A stretch of 64,000 nucleotides of DNA from Flavobacterium soyae (lineage in GTDB: Bacteria; Bacteroidota; Bacteroidia; Flavobacteriales; Flavobacteriaceae): NCBI RefSeq assembly GCF_021245985.1, contig NZ_JAJQXA010000012.1, positions 32,283 through 96,282 on the forward strand, in the 5' to 3' direction. Shown one piece after another: positions 16,970-25,565 of this stretch (the stretch's first letter is position 1; the number at the start of each line of letters is the position of its first letter). The notes under the pieces are model-generated. The model was not told where the DNA came from, searched no databases, and saw only the letters and a program-made list of their open reading frames with translations. A program made the position numbers and the translations under genes.

Positions 16970-18103
16970 TTATAGCTCTTCTAAACTTTCTTTTAATGCT
17001 TTTACAAACGTATCAATGTCAGCTTTTTTCACAGTTAAAGGCGGTAAAATTCTTAATAGATTTTTATTATTGGCGCTTCCCGTAAAAATGTGTTTTTCGA
17101 TAATTAATTTCTTTCTCAAAGCTGCTACGTCAAAATCAAACTCTACTCCAAGCATTAATCCTTTTCCTTTTACTTGTTTAATTCCGTCAACTTCTTTAAT
17201 TTTTTCTAAGAAATACTCATAAACTTCGTTTACATTCTTTTGTAAATCAAGTTTTTCAATTACATCAAGAACCGCAATTCCCGCTGCACAAGACAAATGG
17301 CTTCCGCCGAAAGTAGTTCCTAATAATCCGAAACTTGCTTCAAATTTTGGAGAAATCAAAATCGCTCCAACAGGGAAACCGTTCCCCATTCCTTTTGCAA
17401 CTGAAATAATATCAGCGTTGATTCCGTGATGTTGGAATGCGAAGAATTTTCCGCTTCTTCCATATCCAGATTGTACTTCGTCTAAAATCAATACAACATC
17501 GTGTTTTTTACATGCTTTTTCTAAAGCCTGAAAAAACTCAGTTGTTCCTTGGTCTAAACCTCCAACTCCCTGAATTCCTTCGATAATTACTGCTGTTACA
17601 TCACCTTTAGCTAGTTCTACTTCAACTAATTCGATTTGGTTTAAAGGTAAAAAAGTAACGACTTGTTGCGCATTAATTGGTGCAACGATTTTTTTGTTAT
17701 CTGTAACAGCAACTGCTGCAGAAGTTCTTCCGTGGAAAGAATTATCAAAAGCAACAACTCTTGATTTTCCGTTGTGAAAAGAGGCTAATTTTAAAGCATT
17801 TTCGTTTGCTTCAGCTCCAGAACTGCATAAAAACAATTCGTAATCTTCAAGACCAGAAAGTTTTCCTAATTTCTGTGCCAATTCCACCTGCAAAGGATTC
17901 TGAATCGCATTCGAATAAAAACCTAAATTATCTATCTGATTCTTCAATTTTGCTACATAATCCGGCTGCGTGTGTCCAATAGAAATCACACCATGTCCGC
18001 TGTATAAATCTAAGTATTCTACTCCTTTATCGTCAATAATGGTACAGTCGACTGCTTTTACTGGAGTTATGTTGTATAATGGGTAAACGTTGAATAAGTT
18101 CAT
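16970..18103 (-). CDS. argD: N-acylornithine aminotransferase
   Basis: A class III PLP aminotransferase that makes N-acylornithine from N-acylglutamate semialdehyde. Motifs: YLDLYSGHGVISIGH, FLCSSGAEANENALKLA, SFHGRTSAAVAVT, the aspartate of LILDEVQSGYGRSG and the PLP lysine in ISVAKGMGNGFPVGA. The ATG at 18103 (377 residues, MNLFNVYPLYNITPV) is the likely start. An in-frame ATG at 18181 would add 26 residues encoded by the family F repeat, with no counterpart in the family. Confidence 0.94.
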   Translation of the reverse strand: MNLFNVYPLYNITPVKAVDCTIIDDKGVEYLDLYSGHGVISIGHTQPDYVAKLKNQIDNLGFYSNAIQNPLQVELAQKLGKLSGLEDYELFLCSSGAEANENALKLASFHNGKSRVVAFDNSFHGRTSAAVAVTDNKKIVAPINAQQVVTFLPLNQIELVEVELAKGDVTAVIIEGIQGVGGLDQGTTEFFQALEKACKKHDVVLILDEVQSGYGRSGKFFAFQHHGINADIISVAKGMGNGFPVGAILISPKFEASFGLLGTTFGGSHLSCAAGIAVLDVIEKLDLQKNVNEVYEYFLEKIKEVDGIKQVKGKGLMLGVEFDFDVAALRKKLIIEKHIFTGSANNKNLLRILPPLTVKKADIDTFVKALKESLEEL

Positions 18104-18117
18104 TTTTGTTTTGTTTA

Positions 18118-18172
18118 ATTGTTTAATCGTTGATTTGTTTAATCGATTAACCGAATTAACGATTAAACGGTT
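18118..18172. repeat. TTAATCG-rich inverted repeat, family F copy 3
   Basis: This 55-base element contains TTAATCGATTAACCGAATTA, the same string as in copy 1 (around 14700..14720). It lies between argC and argD and is translatable, which creates a spurious N-terminal extension on argD. Confidence 0.78.
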
Positions 18173-18182
18173 AACCAACAAT

Positions 18183-19160
18183 CTAAAATCCGCTTGGTCT
18201 CAAAAGTAAACCTGTGGTTTCTTCTAATCCGAACATTAAATTCATGTTTTGAATTGCTTGTCCCGAAGCACCTTTGGTTAAGTTATCTATAATTGATGTT
18301 ATGAGAACCCGGTTTCCTTTTTTCAATAAACTAATAATACATTTATTCGTCTGCACCACTTGTTTCAGGTTGATATTTGTGGTTGTAACAGTTACGAAGG
18401 GTTCATTTTTATAGAAATCTTCGTATTTAGCAACCAATTGTTCCAAACTATCATCGCATAATGTGTACAAGGTTGCGAAAATTCCTCTTGGAAAATCTCC
18501 TCTATTCGGAATAAAAAGCAATTCACTGTCAAAATCGTCTTGCAGCTGAACTAAGCTTTCTGAAATTTCACCCAAATGCTGGTGTTCAAAAGCTTTATAA
18601 TGTGACATATTGTTGTTTCTCCAGCTAAAATGGGATGTTTCGGCAAGGCTTACACCCGCACCTGTGCTTCCGGTTGTTGCGTTAATATGAACGTCATTGT
18701 TTAGCAGATTATTTTTAGCTAATGGCAATAAAGCCAATTGAATAGCCGTAGCAAAACAACCAGGGTTAGCGATGCAATTTGCTTTTTTGATTTCTGCTTT
18801 ATTCAATTCAGGTAAACCGTAAATAAAATCTTTTCCTTGAAAATGTGCGTCTTTATTCAATCTAAAATCATTTCCTAAATCAATGATTTTAGTGTGGCTT
18901 GCAAATGCATTTTCCTGTAAAAATGAAATTGATTTTCCGTGGCCTAAACATAAAAAAACCACATTTACGTTAGGATTTATTATATCAGTAAAATTCATTT
19001 CGATGTCACCCATCAAATCGTGGTGCGCCACAGAAAGTGGTTTTCCTGCATTTGTTGTACTGTAAACAAAATCGATGTTTACTTTTGGGTGATACATTAA
19101 AATTCTGATGAGTTCTCCGGCCGTGTAGCCCGAACCACCAATTATTCCGACATTAATCAT
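18183..19160 (-). CDS. argC: N-acetyl/succinyl-gamma-glutamyl-phosphate reductase
   Basis: NADPH-dependent reductase of the acylglutamyl phosphate. The 325-residue protein begins with the dinucleotide-binding MINVGIIGGSGYTAGEL, has the catalytic Cys135 in ANPGCFATA, and the conserved STTNAGKPLS and TGSTGAG segments. It overlaps argG by eight bases, so translation is likely coupled. Length fits the family (about 310-350). Confidence 0.96.
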   Translation of the reverse strand: MINVGIIGGSGYTAGELIRILMYHPKVNIDFVYSTTNAGKPLSVAHHDLMGDIEMNFTDIINPNVNVVFLCLGHGKSISFLQENAFASHTKIIDLGNDFRLNKDAHFQGKDFIYGLPELNKAEIKKANCIANPGCFATAIQLALLPLAKNNLLNNDVHINATTGSTGAGVSLAETSHFSWRNNNMSHYKAFEHQHLGEISESLVQLQDDFDSELLFIPNRGDFPRGIFATLYTLCDDSLEQLVAKYEDFYKNEPFVTVTTTNINLKQVVQTNKCIISLLKKGNRVLITSIIDNLTKGASGQAIQNMNLMFGLEETTGLLLRPSGF

Positions 19161-20346
19161 GATCTAATTGATTTACAGATGAAAATATGTTTTGTGCATT
19201 TCCAAGAATTTTGATAAATCCTTTTGCATCATCAGATGTCCATGCGTTGTTCATTTCTCCGTATTGACCAAAACCTGTGTTCATCAAATCATTTTTAGAT
19301 TCGATTCCGTCAAGTGAGAAATGATATGGTTTTAATGAAACTGTTACAGTTCCGTTTACTGTTTTCTGTGTATCTTGGAGGAAAGTTTCAATATTTCTCA
19401 TAACTGGATCTAAGAACTGACCTTCGTGAAATAACATTCCGTACCAGTTTCCTAATTGCTCTTTCCAGTATTGCTGCCATTTTCCAAGAGTATGTTTCTC
19501 TAATAAATGGTGCGCTTTGATGATAATTAACGGAGCAGCAGCTTCAAAACCAACTCTTCCTTTAATTCCGATAATCGTATCTCCAACGTGAATATCCCTT
19601 CCAATTGCGTAAGCATTTGCTAGTTTTTCTAACGCCACAATATTGTTAGATGGTTTATCAGTTTTACCATTTATTCCAACTAATTCTCCTTGCTCAAAAT
19701 GAAGCGTTACTTTTTCTTCGCCTTCTTTTTTCAATTGAGAAGGATATGCTTCACTTGGTAACGGCTGGCTGGAAGTTAGGGTTTCTTTTCCCCCTACACT
19801 TGTTCCCCAAAGCCCTTTATTGATAGAATATTGTGCTTTTTCCCAAGAATAACTTACGCCGTTTTTTTGAAGATATTCTACTTCTTCTTGTCTTGAAAGT
19901 TTTAAATCTCTAATTGGAGTAATAATTTCAATTTCTGGAGCAATCGTTTGGAAAATTAAATCAAAACGAATTTGGTCATTTCCTGCACCTGTACTTCCGT
20001 GTGCGATCGCGCTTGCTCCAACTTTTTTAGCATATTTTATAGCTTCAATTGCCTGGAAAACACGCTCTGCACTTACTGATAATGGATATGTATTGTTTTT
20101 TAATACGTTTCCGAAAATCAAATATTTTATAGCTTTATCATAATATTTGTCTACGATTGTAAGGTTTGCGTGCTGTGCACTTCCTAATTCGTAAGCTCTT
20201 TTTTCAATGGCTGATAATTCTTCTGCGTCAAATCCTCCTGTATCTACAAGTACAGTGTGAACTTCGTATCCTTTTTCATTTTTTAAATATTTCAAACAAT
20301 ACGAGGTATCTAATCCTCCGCTATAAGCTAATACTACTTTTTTCAT
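19153..20346 (-). CDS. argG: Argininosuccinate synthase-type enzyme
   Basis: It condenses citrulline with aspartate using ATP. The 397-residue protein has the N-type ATP pyrophosphatase P-loop LAYSGGLDTSYCLKYL at residues 5-20, HGSTGAGNDQIRF for substrate binding, and TPIRDLKLSRQEEVEYL. Overall length is near the usual 400. Overlap with argC and a 55-base gap to the upstream GNAT gene put it second in the operon. Confidence 0.96.
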   Translation of the reverse strand: MKKVVLAYSGGLDTSYCLKYLKNEKGYEVHTVLVDTGGFDAEELSAIEKRAYELGSAQHANLTIVDKYYDKAIKYLIFGNVLKNNTYPLSVSAERVFQAIEAIKYAKKVGASAIAHGSTGAGNDQIRFDLIFQTIAPEIEIITPIRDLKLSRQEEVEYLQKNGVSYSWEKAQYSINKGLWGTSVGGKETLTSSQPLPSEAYPSQLKKEGEEKVTLHFEQGELVGINGKTDKPSNNIVALEKLANAYAIGRDIHVGDTIIGIKGRVGFEAAAPLIIIKAHHLLEKHTLGKWQQYWKEQLGNWYGMLFHEGQFLDPVMRNIETFLQDTQKTVNGTVTVSLKPYHFSLDGIESKNDLMNTGFGQYGEMNNAWTSDDAKGFIKILGNAQNIFSSVNQLDHD

Positions 20347-20401
20347 TTTTTATAATTTTGGCTAATACTTTCGTATTTAGCAGTTTGAGATTTCTTTTGG
20401 G

Positions 20402-21049
20402 TTAAATTTTAAATAAAAAAATAAATGACAATAATTTATTCAAGAATAAAGCCTGTTTAATTTTTTTAAGTCTGCTTAAAACAGCTTCGTTAAAAGGATG
20501 TCTTGGCGGTGTTTTTTGTTTTTCTTTTGGGTCGTATAACATTCCGGTACAAAGGCACATTTTGTTTTCTTTGCTTTGCAGGATTTGATAATTGGTACAG
20601 GTTTTACAGCCTGCCCAAAAACTCGGATCTGTTGTAAGTTCTGAGAACGGAACTGGTTTGTAACCTAGCTCTGAGTTGATTTTCATAACAGCCAAACCAG
20701 TTGTGATTCCAAATATTTTAGCATCTGGAAATCTCTTTAAAGAATAATCAAAAACTTTAGATTTTATCTTTTTAGCCAAACCTAAACTTCTGTAGTCAGG
20801 ATGTACAATTAATCCGGAATGTGCCACGAATTTTCCGTGCTGCCAGCTTTCGATATAACAAAAACCTGCAAATTTCCCGTCTGCCAGAGCAATCATTGCA
20901 TCACCATTCGACATTTTTTTCTGAATATACTCAGGAGTTCTTTTAGCAATCCCCGTACCTCTTAACAAGGCAGATGATTCTATCGTATCGCAGATTTCTT
21001 GTGCGAATTTGAAGTGTTCTTCCTGAGTAACAACAATAGAGATCTTCAT
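20402..21049 (-). CDS. GNAT acyltransferase, candidate N-acylglutamate synthase of the arginine pathway
   Basis: A 215-residue GNAT-fold protein with the acyl-CoA loop region LIVHPDYRSLGLAKKIKS and FAGFCYIESW. It is the first gene of the arginine operon, which otherwise lacks argA, argJ or any other gene for the first step. From context it probably makes N-succinylglutamate (or N-acetylglutamate) from glutamate. I recall genetic evidence in other Bacteroidota linking distant GNAT proteins in arginine clusters to this step. An unusual feature is a Cys cluster (AGCKTCTNY and MCLCTGM, about residues 150-170) that could bind metal. Confidence 0.8.
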   Translation of the reverse strand: MKISIVVTQEEHFKFAQEICDTIESSALLRGTGIAKRTPEYIQKKMSNGDAMIALADGKFAGFCYIESWQHGKFVAHSGLIVHPDYRSLGLAKKIKSKVFDYSLKRFPDAKIFGITTGLAVMKINSELGYKPVPFSELTTDPSFWAGCKTCTNYQILQSKENKMCLCTGMLYDPKEKQKTPPRHPFNEAVLSRLKKIKQALFLNKLLSFIFLFKI

Positions 21050-21281
21050 TTCAATAATTGAAGTTAAAGTTAAAAATTAAAGCATATTGTTTAGTTTGAA
21101 ATCCAGAATTGAATCCAATAAAATTAAGCAAAATAGAAGTAACATCTTCAAAATCAAAAGATTGATTAAGAAAATTTACAAAATAATAAATACTTTTAGG
21201 ATATGTTTGTCCAATGGACAAATTATGTGATTTCAAAATGAAAAATGGATATGAATAAATATACGGCGAAAAACTCTGTGA

Positions 21282-21341
21282 ATACTATAGAGATAGCATC
21301 CGTACTTCGGGAGAAGTACCTGGCAGGTTTGTCCGTGACAA
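21282..21341 (-). ncRNA. Structured leader RNA of the arginine operon (candidate)
   Basis: Within the roughly 320-base leader, the minus-strand RNA forms four adjacent hairpins: UUGUC/GACAA (21329..21341), ACCU/AGGU (21318..21328), GUACUUC/GAAGUAC with a UCCC loop (21302..21319) and AUGCUAU/AUAGUAU with a CUCU loop (21282..21299). The GC content is well above the surroundings. ACCU/AGGU and GUACUUC/GAAGUAC share two bases, so they may be alternatives at the junction. I match it to no known riboswitch class. Confidence 0.55.
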
Positions 21342-21376
21342 AGAAGTTGTATGTAAACTTATTTTATTCATCGGTG

Positions 21377-21405
21377 CAAAAGTACACTATTTTTTAATTC
21401 ACAAA
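21377..21405 (-). promoter_or_regulatory. Promoter of the arginine/proline operon
   Basis: Read on the minus strand, TTG (21404..21402) is followed by 17 bases and TACTTTTG (21384..21377), a near-perfect Bacteroidota promoter. Transcription would start near 21371, about 320 bases before the first start codon. Confidence 0.8.
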
Positions 21406-21538
21406 ACAAAAAATTAAAATTCTAACATTTTTTTAATGAAAAGTTATTTTTAGGAAGTTGCAAAGGTTCAAAGGCTCTGAGGAACTAAGGTTTTAAATCT
21501 GGGCGCAAAACTGAAACCTGAAACTTGAAACAAAAAAC

Positions 21539-21573
21539 AAAACCCGATAACTATTTCTAATTATCGGGTTTTT
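21539..21573 (-). terminator. Terminator of the M1 peptidase gene
   Basis: A stem AAACCCGATAA / TTATCGGGTTT with a T run on both strands lies about 20 bases after the stop at 21596. Between here and the arginine promoter are 'aaaggttcaaaggctc' and 'actgaaacctgaaacttg' simple repeats. Confidence 0.85.
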
Positions 21574-21595
21574 AAATATTTCTATTTTTGAATTA

Positions 21596-23866
21596 TTACT
21601 TTTTCGTAAATGGTATTACTTGTCCATTATCTATAAGTGTCATATCGAAACCTGTTTTGGCTTCATTAAATTTAAATTTTAATCCTGCTCTTTTTGATTC
21701 AAATGTATCTTTTTCATTTGCTACAGGAGTTAAAGTAAATTTTGGATAGTTTGGAAGTTCTGCGTTTAAAATACTGTTTTTCTCTGTCAACTCAATTGTT
21801 AAAGGTGACCTTGCAGTAACATAATTCCCTACATAACCATCCAGAATAATATCTTTTTCAATTTTTCCGTTTCCCGCTTTCCAAACATTATTACTATCGT
21901 TATAATCCGGAAATGCATTATCAGGGTCTAATGTAATACTTTCAATTTCTTCTGTTGAATTGTGTTTGAAAGACCACTCATTATTTCGCTGCCAAATTTC
22001 TACCGGAAGCTTAACTCTGGTTACTTTTCCGCTTTTTGTTTTAACGTCTAATACAATTGGCATTGGCATTTTGTCAAAATTCTCCACATTGATTACAACA
22101 CCTTTTGCCGGATCATTTTTCACATATTTAATCCAATTGATTCCTTGATCAAAACGCCAGTTATTTACAAACCAGCTTCTCCAGAACCAGCTTAAATCTT
22201 CGCCGGCAACATTTTCAATTGTTCTAAAGAAATCGTCCGGAGTTGGATGTTTGTAAGCCCAGCGTTCTACATAAGTACGCAATGCTTTATCAAAACGCTC
22301 TTGTCCTAAAACCTGCTCTCTTAAAATAACTAAACCTGCACTTGGTTTAGCATAACATAAAACACCAATATTAGCTTCCTTCATATTATCAGGAGAACTC
22401 ATAATAGTTTCTAATTTTGGGTCTGTAAAATATTCTGCTTCTTCATGCAAATTACTTGCCGGCTGTTTGTATTCGCCATTATTAAAATCATAAGAACTTA
22501 CAGAGTTGATAAATGTATTGAAACCTTCATCCATCCAGGCAAAATAACGCTCGTTTGAACCTACAATCATTGGGAACCAAATATGTCCAAATTCGTGATC
22601 TGTAACTCCCCATAAATCATCTCCTTTAGATTTCCATCCGCAGAAAACAATTCCGGGATATTCCATTCCGCCCTCATTTCCTGCTACGTTTGTAGCTGCA
22701 GGATAAGGATATTCGAACCATCTTTTAGAATAATTTTCGATAGACGCTTTAGTGTATTCTGTAGAACGTCCCCAGGCATCATTTCCTGAACTTTCAACAG
22801 GATATGCAGATAATGCTAATGATTTTTTTCCGCTTGGTAAGTTTATTTTTGCTCCATCTAAAATAAAAGCCGGAGAAGATGCCCAAGAAAAATCACGTGC
22901 ATTTTTAATTTTATAATGCCAGGTTTTTTGTGCCAAAGCATTGCTGTTTGCTGTTGCCGCTACTTCGTCTGCAGAGCGAATTATAACGGTTTTATCACTT
23001 TGAGAAGCGTCTTTGTATCTTTTCAATTGTTCTGCAGAAAAAACTTCTGCTCCGTTTACTAATTCTCCAGAACCTACAACATAGTGATTTGCAGGAACTG
23101 TCAATTTTACATCAAAATCTCCATATTCTAAATAAAACTCAGAAGCTCCTAAATATGGCGCCGTATTCCAGCCTCTTACGTCATCATAAACACACATACG
23201 CGGATACCATTGTGCAATTGTGAATATTTTTCCGTTTTTAGTTTCTAAAACTCCCATTCTGTCTGAACCTTCAAATGGTGCAATGAATGAAAATTCTATT
23301 TTAATTTTTACAGAAGCTCCTTTTGCCGCTAATTCCTGTGGAAGAAAAATCTGCATTCTGGTATCTGTAACGATATATTTTGCCTCAACTTCTGTTTTGG
23401 TTTTTCCGCCAGAAATTACTTTTACTGATTTAATTTTATTACCTCCGTCAAAAACCTGACCTTGAGCCCCGTTACGGCTTCCCGTTAAAGGCACAACAGC
23501 ATTTCCTCTGGAATCTTCTTTAAATAAATTTTGATCTAAATTCAGCCAAAGAAATTCAAGTTTGTCAGGACTATTATTTGTATATGTAATTTCATCTGTA
23601 CCTACAATTTCATTTGTAGTTCCGTTTAATTTTGCCGTTATTTGATAATCGGCTCTGTTCTGCCAGTATTCAACTCCCGGCTGACCGCTTGCAGTACGGG
23701 TAGAAGTACCGTTTTTAGTATAAAAATGTGGTGCAAATGCATCATGATAATTATAATTATTTACTGGATTTGCTGTCGTCGCCGGCGGAGTCTGCTGCGC
23801 CCAAACTGAAGAAATCCCAACAAATAAAGCCATGGTCAATAAGGCTTTTGAAGATTGTTTTTTCAT
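21596..23866 (-). CDS. Secreted M1-family metallopeptidase
   Basis: The 756-residue zinc peptidase has a signal peptide (MKKQSSKALLTM ... SVWAQQ, cleavage about residue 25), an N-terminal beta domain, the GGMEYPG exopeptidase-like motif and the zinc site HEFGH (424-428) with the distal Glu in WMDEGFN (447). Family M1 enzymes cleave N-terminal residues from peptides. No T9SS tail is visible at the C terminus, so it probably stays in the periplasm or outer membrane. The ATG at 23866 directly precedes the signal peptide; an in-frame start at 23890 adds eight uncharacteristic residues. Confidence 0.92.
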   Translation of the reverse strand: MKKQSSKALLTMALFVGISSVWAQQTPPATTANPVNNYNYHDAFAPHFYTKNGTSTRTASGQPGVEYWQNRADYQITAKLNGTTNEIVGTDEITYTNNSPDKLEFLWLNLDQNLFKEDSRGNAVVPLTGSRNGAQGQVFDGGNKIKSVKVISGGKTKTEVEAKYIVTDTRMQIFLPQELAAKGASVKIKIEFSFIAPFEGSDRMGVLETKNGKIFTIAQWYPRMCVYDDVRGWNTAPYLGASEFYLEYGDFDVKLTVPANHYVVGSGELVNGAEVFSAEQLKRYKDASQSDKTVIIRSADEVAATANSNALAQKTWHYKIKNARDFSWASSPAFILDGAKINLPSGKKSLALSAYPVESSGNDAWGRSTEYTKASIENYSKRWFEYPYPAATNVAGNEGGMEYPGIVFCGWKSKGDDLWGVTDHEFGHIWFPMIVGSNERYFAWMDEGFNTFINSVSSYDFNNGEYKQPASNLHEEAEYFTDPKLETIMSSPDNMKEANIGVLCYAKPSAGLVILREQVLGQERFDKALRTYVERWAYKHPTPDDFFRTIENVAGEDLSWFWRSWFVNNWRFDQGINWIKYVKNDPAKGVVINVENFDKMPMPIVLDVKTKSGKVTRVKLPVEIWQRNNEWSFKHNSTEEIESITLDPDNAFPDYNDSNNVWKAGNGKIEKDIILDGYVGNYVTARSPLTIELTEKNSILNAELPNYPKFTLTPVANEKDTFESKRAGLKFKFNEAKTGFDMTLIDNGQVIPFTKK

Positions 23867-24053
23867 ATTTTTTAGCTGTTTATCTAGCAAATTAATGAAA
23901 AAAAAAGCTATTTACAGAGAAAACGAAAAGGATAAATTTAATTTTAGTAAAATTTTATTAAAAAAATAATTCTAAGCATTTTCCTAAAAAAATAAAATTT
24001 ATAAAATATATTTACATCAAGATTTAAGACTAATTCTTTTCAATTATAACATT

Positions 24054-24905
24054 TTGAACACAACTATATCAAATTCAACACTTAAGGCTTCGATCAAAAA
24101 TGCCGGGGCAGAATTGTTCTCTTTAAAAGACAATCAAAATAAGGAATATATCTGGGAAGGAAATCCGGATTTTTGGGGCAAACACTCTCCTGTTCTTTTT
24201 CCAATTGTCGGCACATTAAAAAACAATACTTACACTATTGATAAAAAAGAATATCAATTGCCAAGACATGGTTTTGCAAGAGATATGGAATTTCAACTGA
24301 CTGAAAAAACAGGTAACAGCGCTGTTTTTTCTTTAGAATCAAATGCCGAAACTTTAAAAAAATATCCGTTTGAATTTGAACTGCAGCTTATTTATACGTT
24401 AGAAAATACTACATTAAATATAGAATATGTGGTTATAAATAAAAATGAATCAAAAATGCCTTTTTCAATTGGTGCGCATCCGGCGATTGCGCTTCCTGAA
24501 AAGTTTGAAAACTACGCTTTTAAGTTTGAAAAAACAGAACCTTTAAAATATAATCTTCTTGAAAATGATTTGATTTCGAATAAAACCGAAACTTTAAAAA
24601 CTACCGAAAATGTAATTCCGTTAAATTATAAACTTTTCGAGAATGATGCTTTGGTTTTTAAAACTTTAGAATCGAATTCGCTAACCATTCTTGAAAATTC
24701 AAAACCTTATGTTCAAGTTGAATTTGAAGATTTTCCGAGTTTAGGAATCTGGACAAAAGACCAGGCTCCTTTTGTATGTATCGAACCTTGGTTTGGATAT
24801 TCGGACACGGCAGATAATTCTGGCGATTTATTTAAAAAAGAAGGGATTTTGATTTTAGAAGTTGACCAGTCATTTCATTCAAAATTTAGTATTAAAATAG
24901 TTTAA
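24054..24905 (+). CDS. LacX-like aldose 1-epimerase family protein
   Basis: A 283-residue galactose mutarotase-fold protein. It has the LacX-type signature: FWGKHSPVLFPIVGTLKNN, LPRHGFARDMEF (catalytic His region) and PFSIGAHPAIALP, then CIEPWFGYSD. It likely interconverts sugar anomers or acts on sugar phosphates; the exact substrate is not evident. Translation appears to start with TTG at 24054 because the only in-frame Met codons lie far inside the conserved domain. It is followed after six bases by a GNAT gene, so the two are probably cotranscribed. Confidence 0.88.
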   Translation: MNTTISNSTLKASIKNAGAELFSLKDNQNKEYIWEGNPDFWGKHSPVLFPIVGTLKNNTYTIDKKEYQLPRHGFARDMEFQLTEKTGNSAVFSLESNAETLKKYPFEFELQLIYTLENTTLNIEYVVINKNESKMPFSIGAHPAIALPEKFENYAFKFEKTEPLKYNLLENDLISNKTETLKTTENVIPLNYKLFENDALVFKTLESNSLTILENSKPYVQVEFEDFPSLGIWTKDQAPFVCIEPWFGYSDTADNSGDLFKKEGILILEVDQSFHSKFSIKIV

Positions 24906-24911
24906 TTTAAG

Positions 24912-25460
24912 ATGTTAGAATTTAACTTTCACCCATTTCCGGTAATCGAAACAGAACGTTTACTATTAAGAAGAATTACAAACAACGATGTAAATGAAGT
25001 TTTTGAATTACGTTCGAATCCTGAAACTATGAAATATATTCCAAGGCCATTAGTTAAAAATAATGAAGATGCTTTAGAACATATTGCTATGATTGAGGAA
25101 AAAATAGAAACTAATGTTGGAATTAATTGGGGAATTACACTAAAAGATAACCCTAAACTTTTAGGAATTATTGGTTATTACAGAATGCAGCCTGAAAATC
25201 ATCGTGCAGAAATTGGTTATATACTGTCGCCTGATTTTCATGGAAAAGGATTTATTCCTGAAGCTGTAAATAGATTAATACAATATGGTTTTGAGGATTT
25301 AAAACTGCATTCGATCGAAGCAGTAATTGATCCAGAAAACTATGCATCTGAAAAGGTATTACAAAAATGTGGTTTTGTTAAGGAAGCTCATTTAAAAGAA
25401 GTTGAACTTTATGAAGGTAAATTTCTGGATAAAGTAATTTATTCTTTGCTGCAGAGATAA
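24912..25460 (+). CDS. RimJ/RimL-type GNAT acetyltransferase
   Basis: The 182-residue protein has the RimJ/L layout: ETERLLLRRIT start, GINWGITLKD, a acetyl-CoA site EIGYILSPDFHGKGFIPEAVNRL in two parts, and IDPENYASEKVLQKCGF. Such enzymes acetylate N-terminal residues of ribosomal proteins or small amines; the target cannot be told from sequence. It is six bases downstream of the LacX-like gene, in the same transcription unit. Confidence 0.9.
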   Translation: MLEFNFHPFPVIETERLLLRRITNNDVNEVFELRSNPETMKYIPRPLVKNNEDALEHIAMIEEKIETNVGINWGITLKDNPKLLGIIGYYRMQPENHRAEIGYILSPDFHGKGFIPEAVNRLIQYGFEDLKLHSIEAVIDPENYASEKVLQKCGFVKEAHLKEVELYEGKFLDKVIYSLLQR

Positions 25461-25516
25461 GCTTTTATTTTTTTCTAATTCTTGTTGTTTCTGCAATAGT
25501 AAATGTCATATTGCGT

Positions 25517-25524
25517 TATATTTG
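25517..25524 (+). promoter_or_regulatory. -7 box of the outer membrane protein gene
   Basis: TATATTTG matches TAnnTTTG and lies 41 bases before the ATG at 25566. A -33 TTG at standard spacing is not clear. Confidence 0.5.
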
Positions 25525-25565
25525 TGGCCGAAAACAAATTATGTCTGCGATCACAAAAAAATACC

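Noticed and set aside
18104..18181. N-terminal extension of ArgD from an upstream ATG
   Set aside because: The extra 26 residues are a translation of the family F repeat (NRL..NKST..QLNK pattern) and are absent in the aminotransferase family.
21051..21236. 61-codon minus-strand frame just upstream of the GNAT gene, as an arginine leader peptide
   Set aside because: It has no run of arginine or proline codons and ends in low-complexity NFNFNY; no family or start signal.
21245..21397. 50-codon plus-strand frame (MDMNKYTAKN start) in the arginine leader
   Set aside because: It overlaps the arginine promoter on the other strand, uses codons rare in the neighbours (CTG, AAG, TCC), and coincides with strong minus-strand hairpins, so it is better explained as structured RNA.
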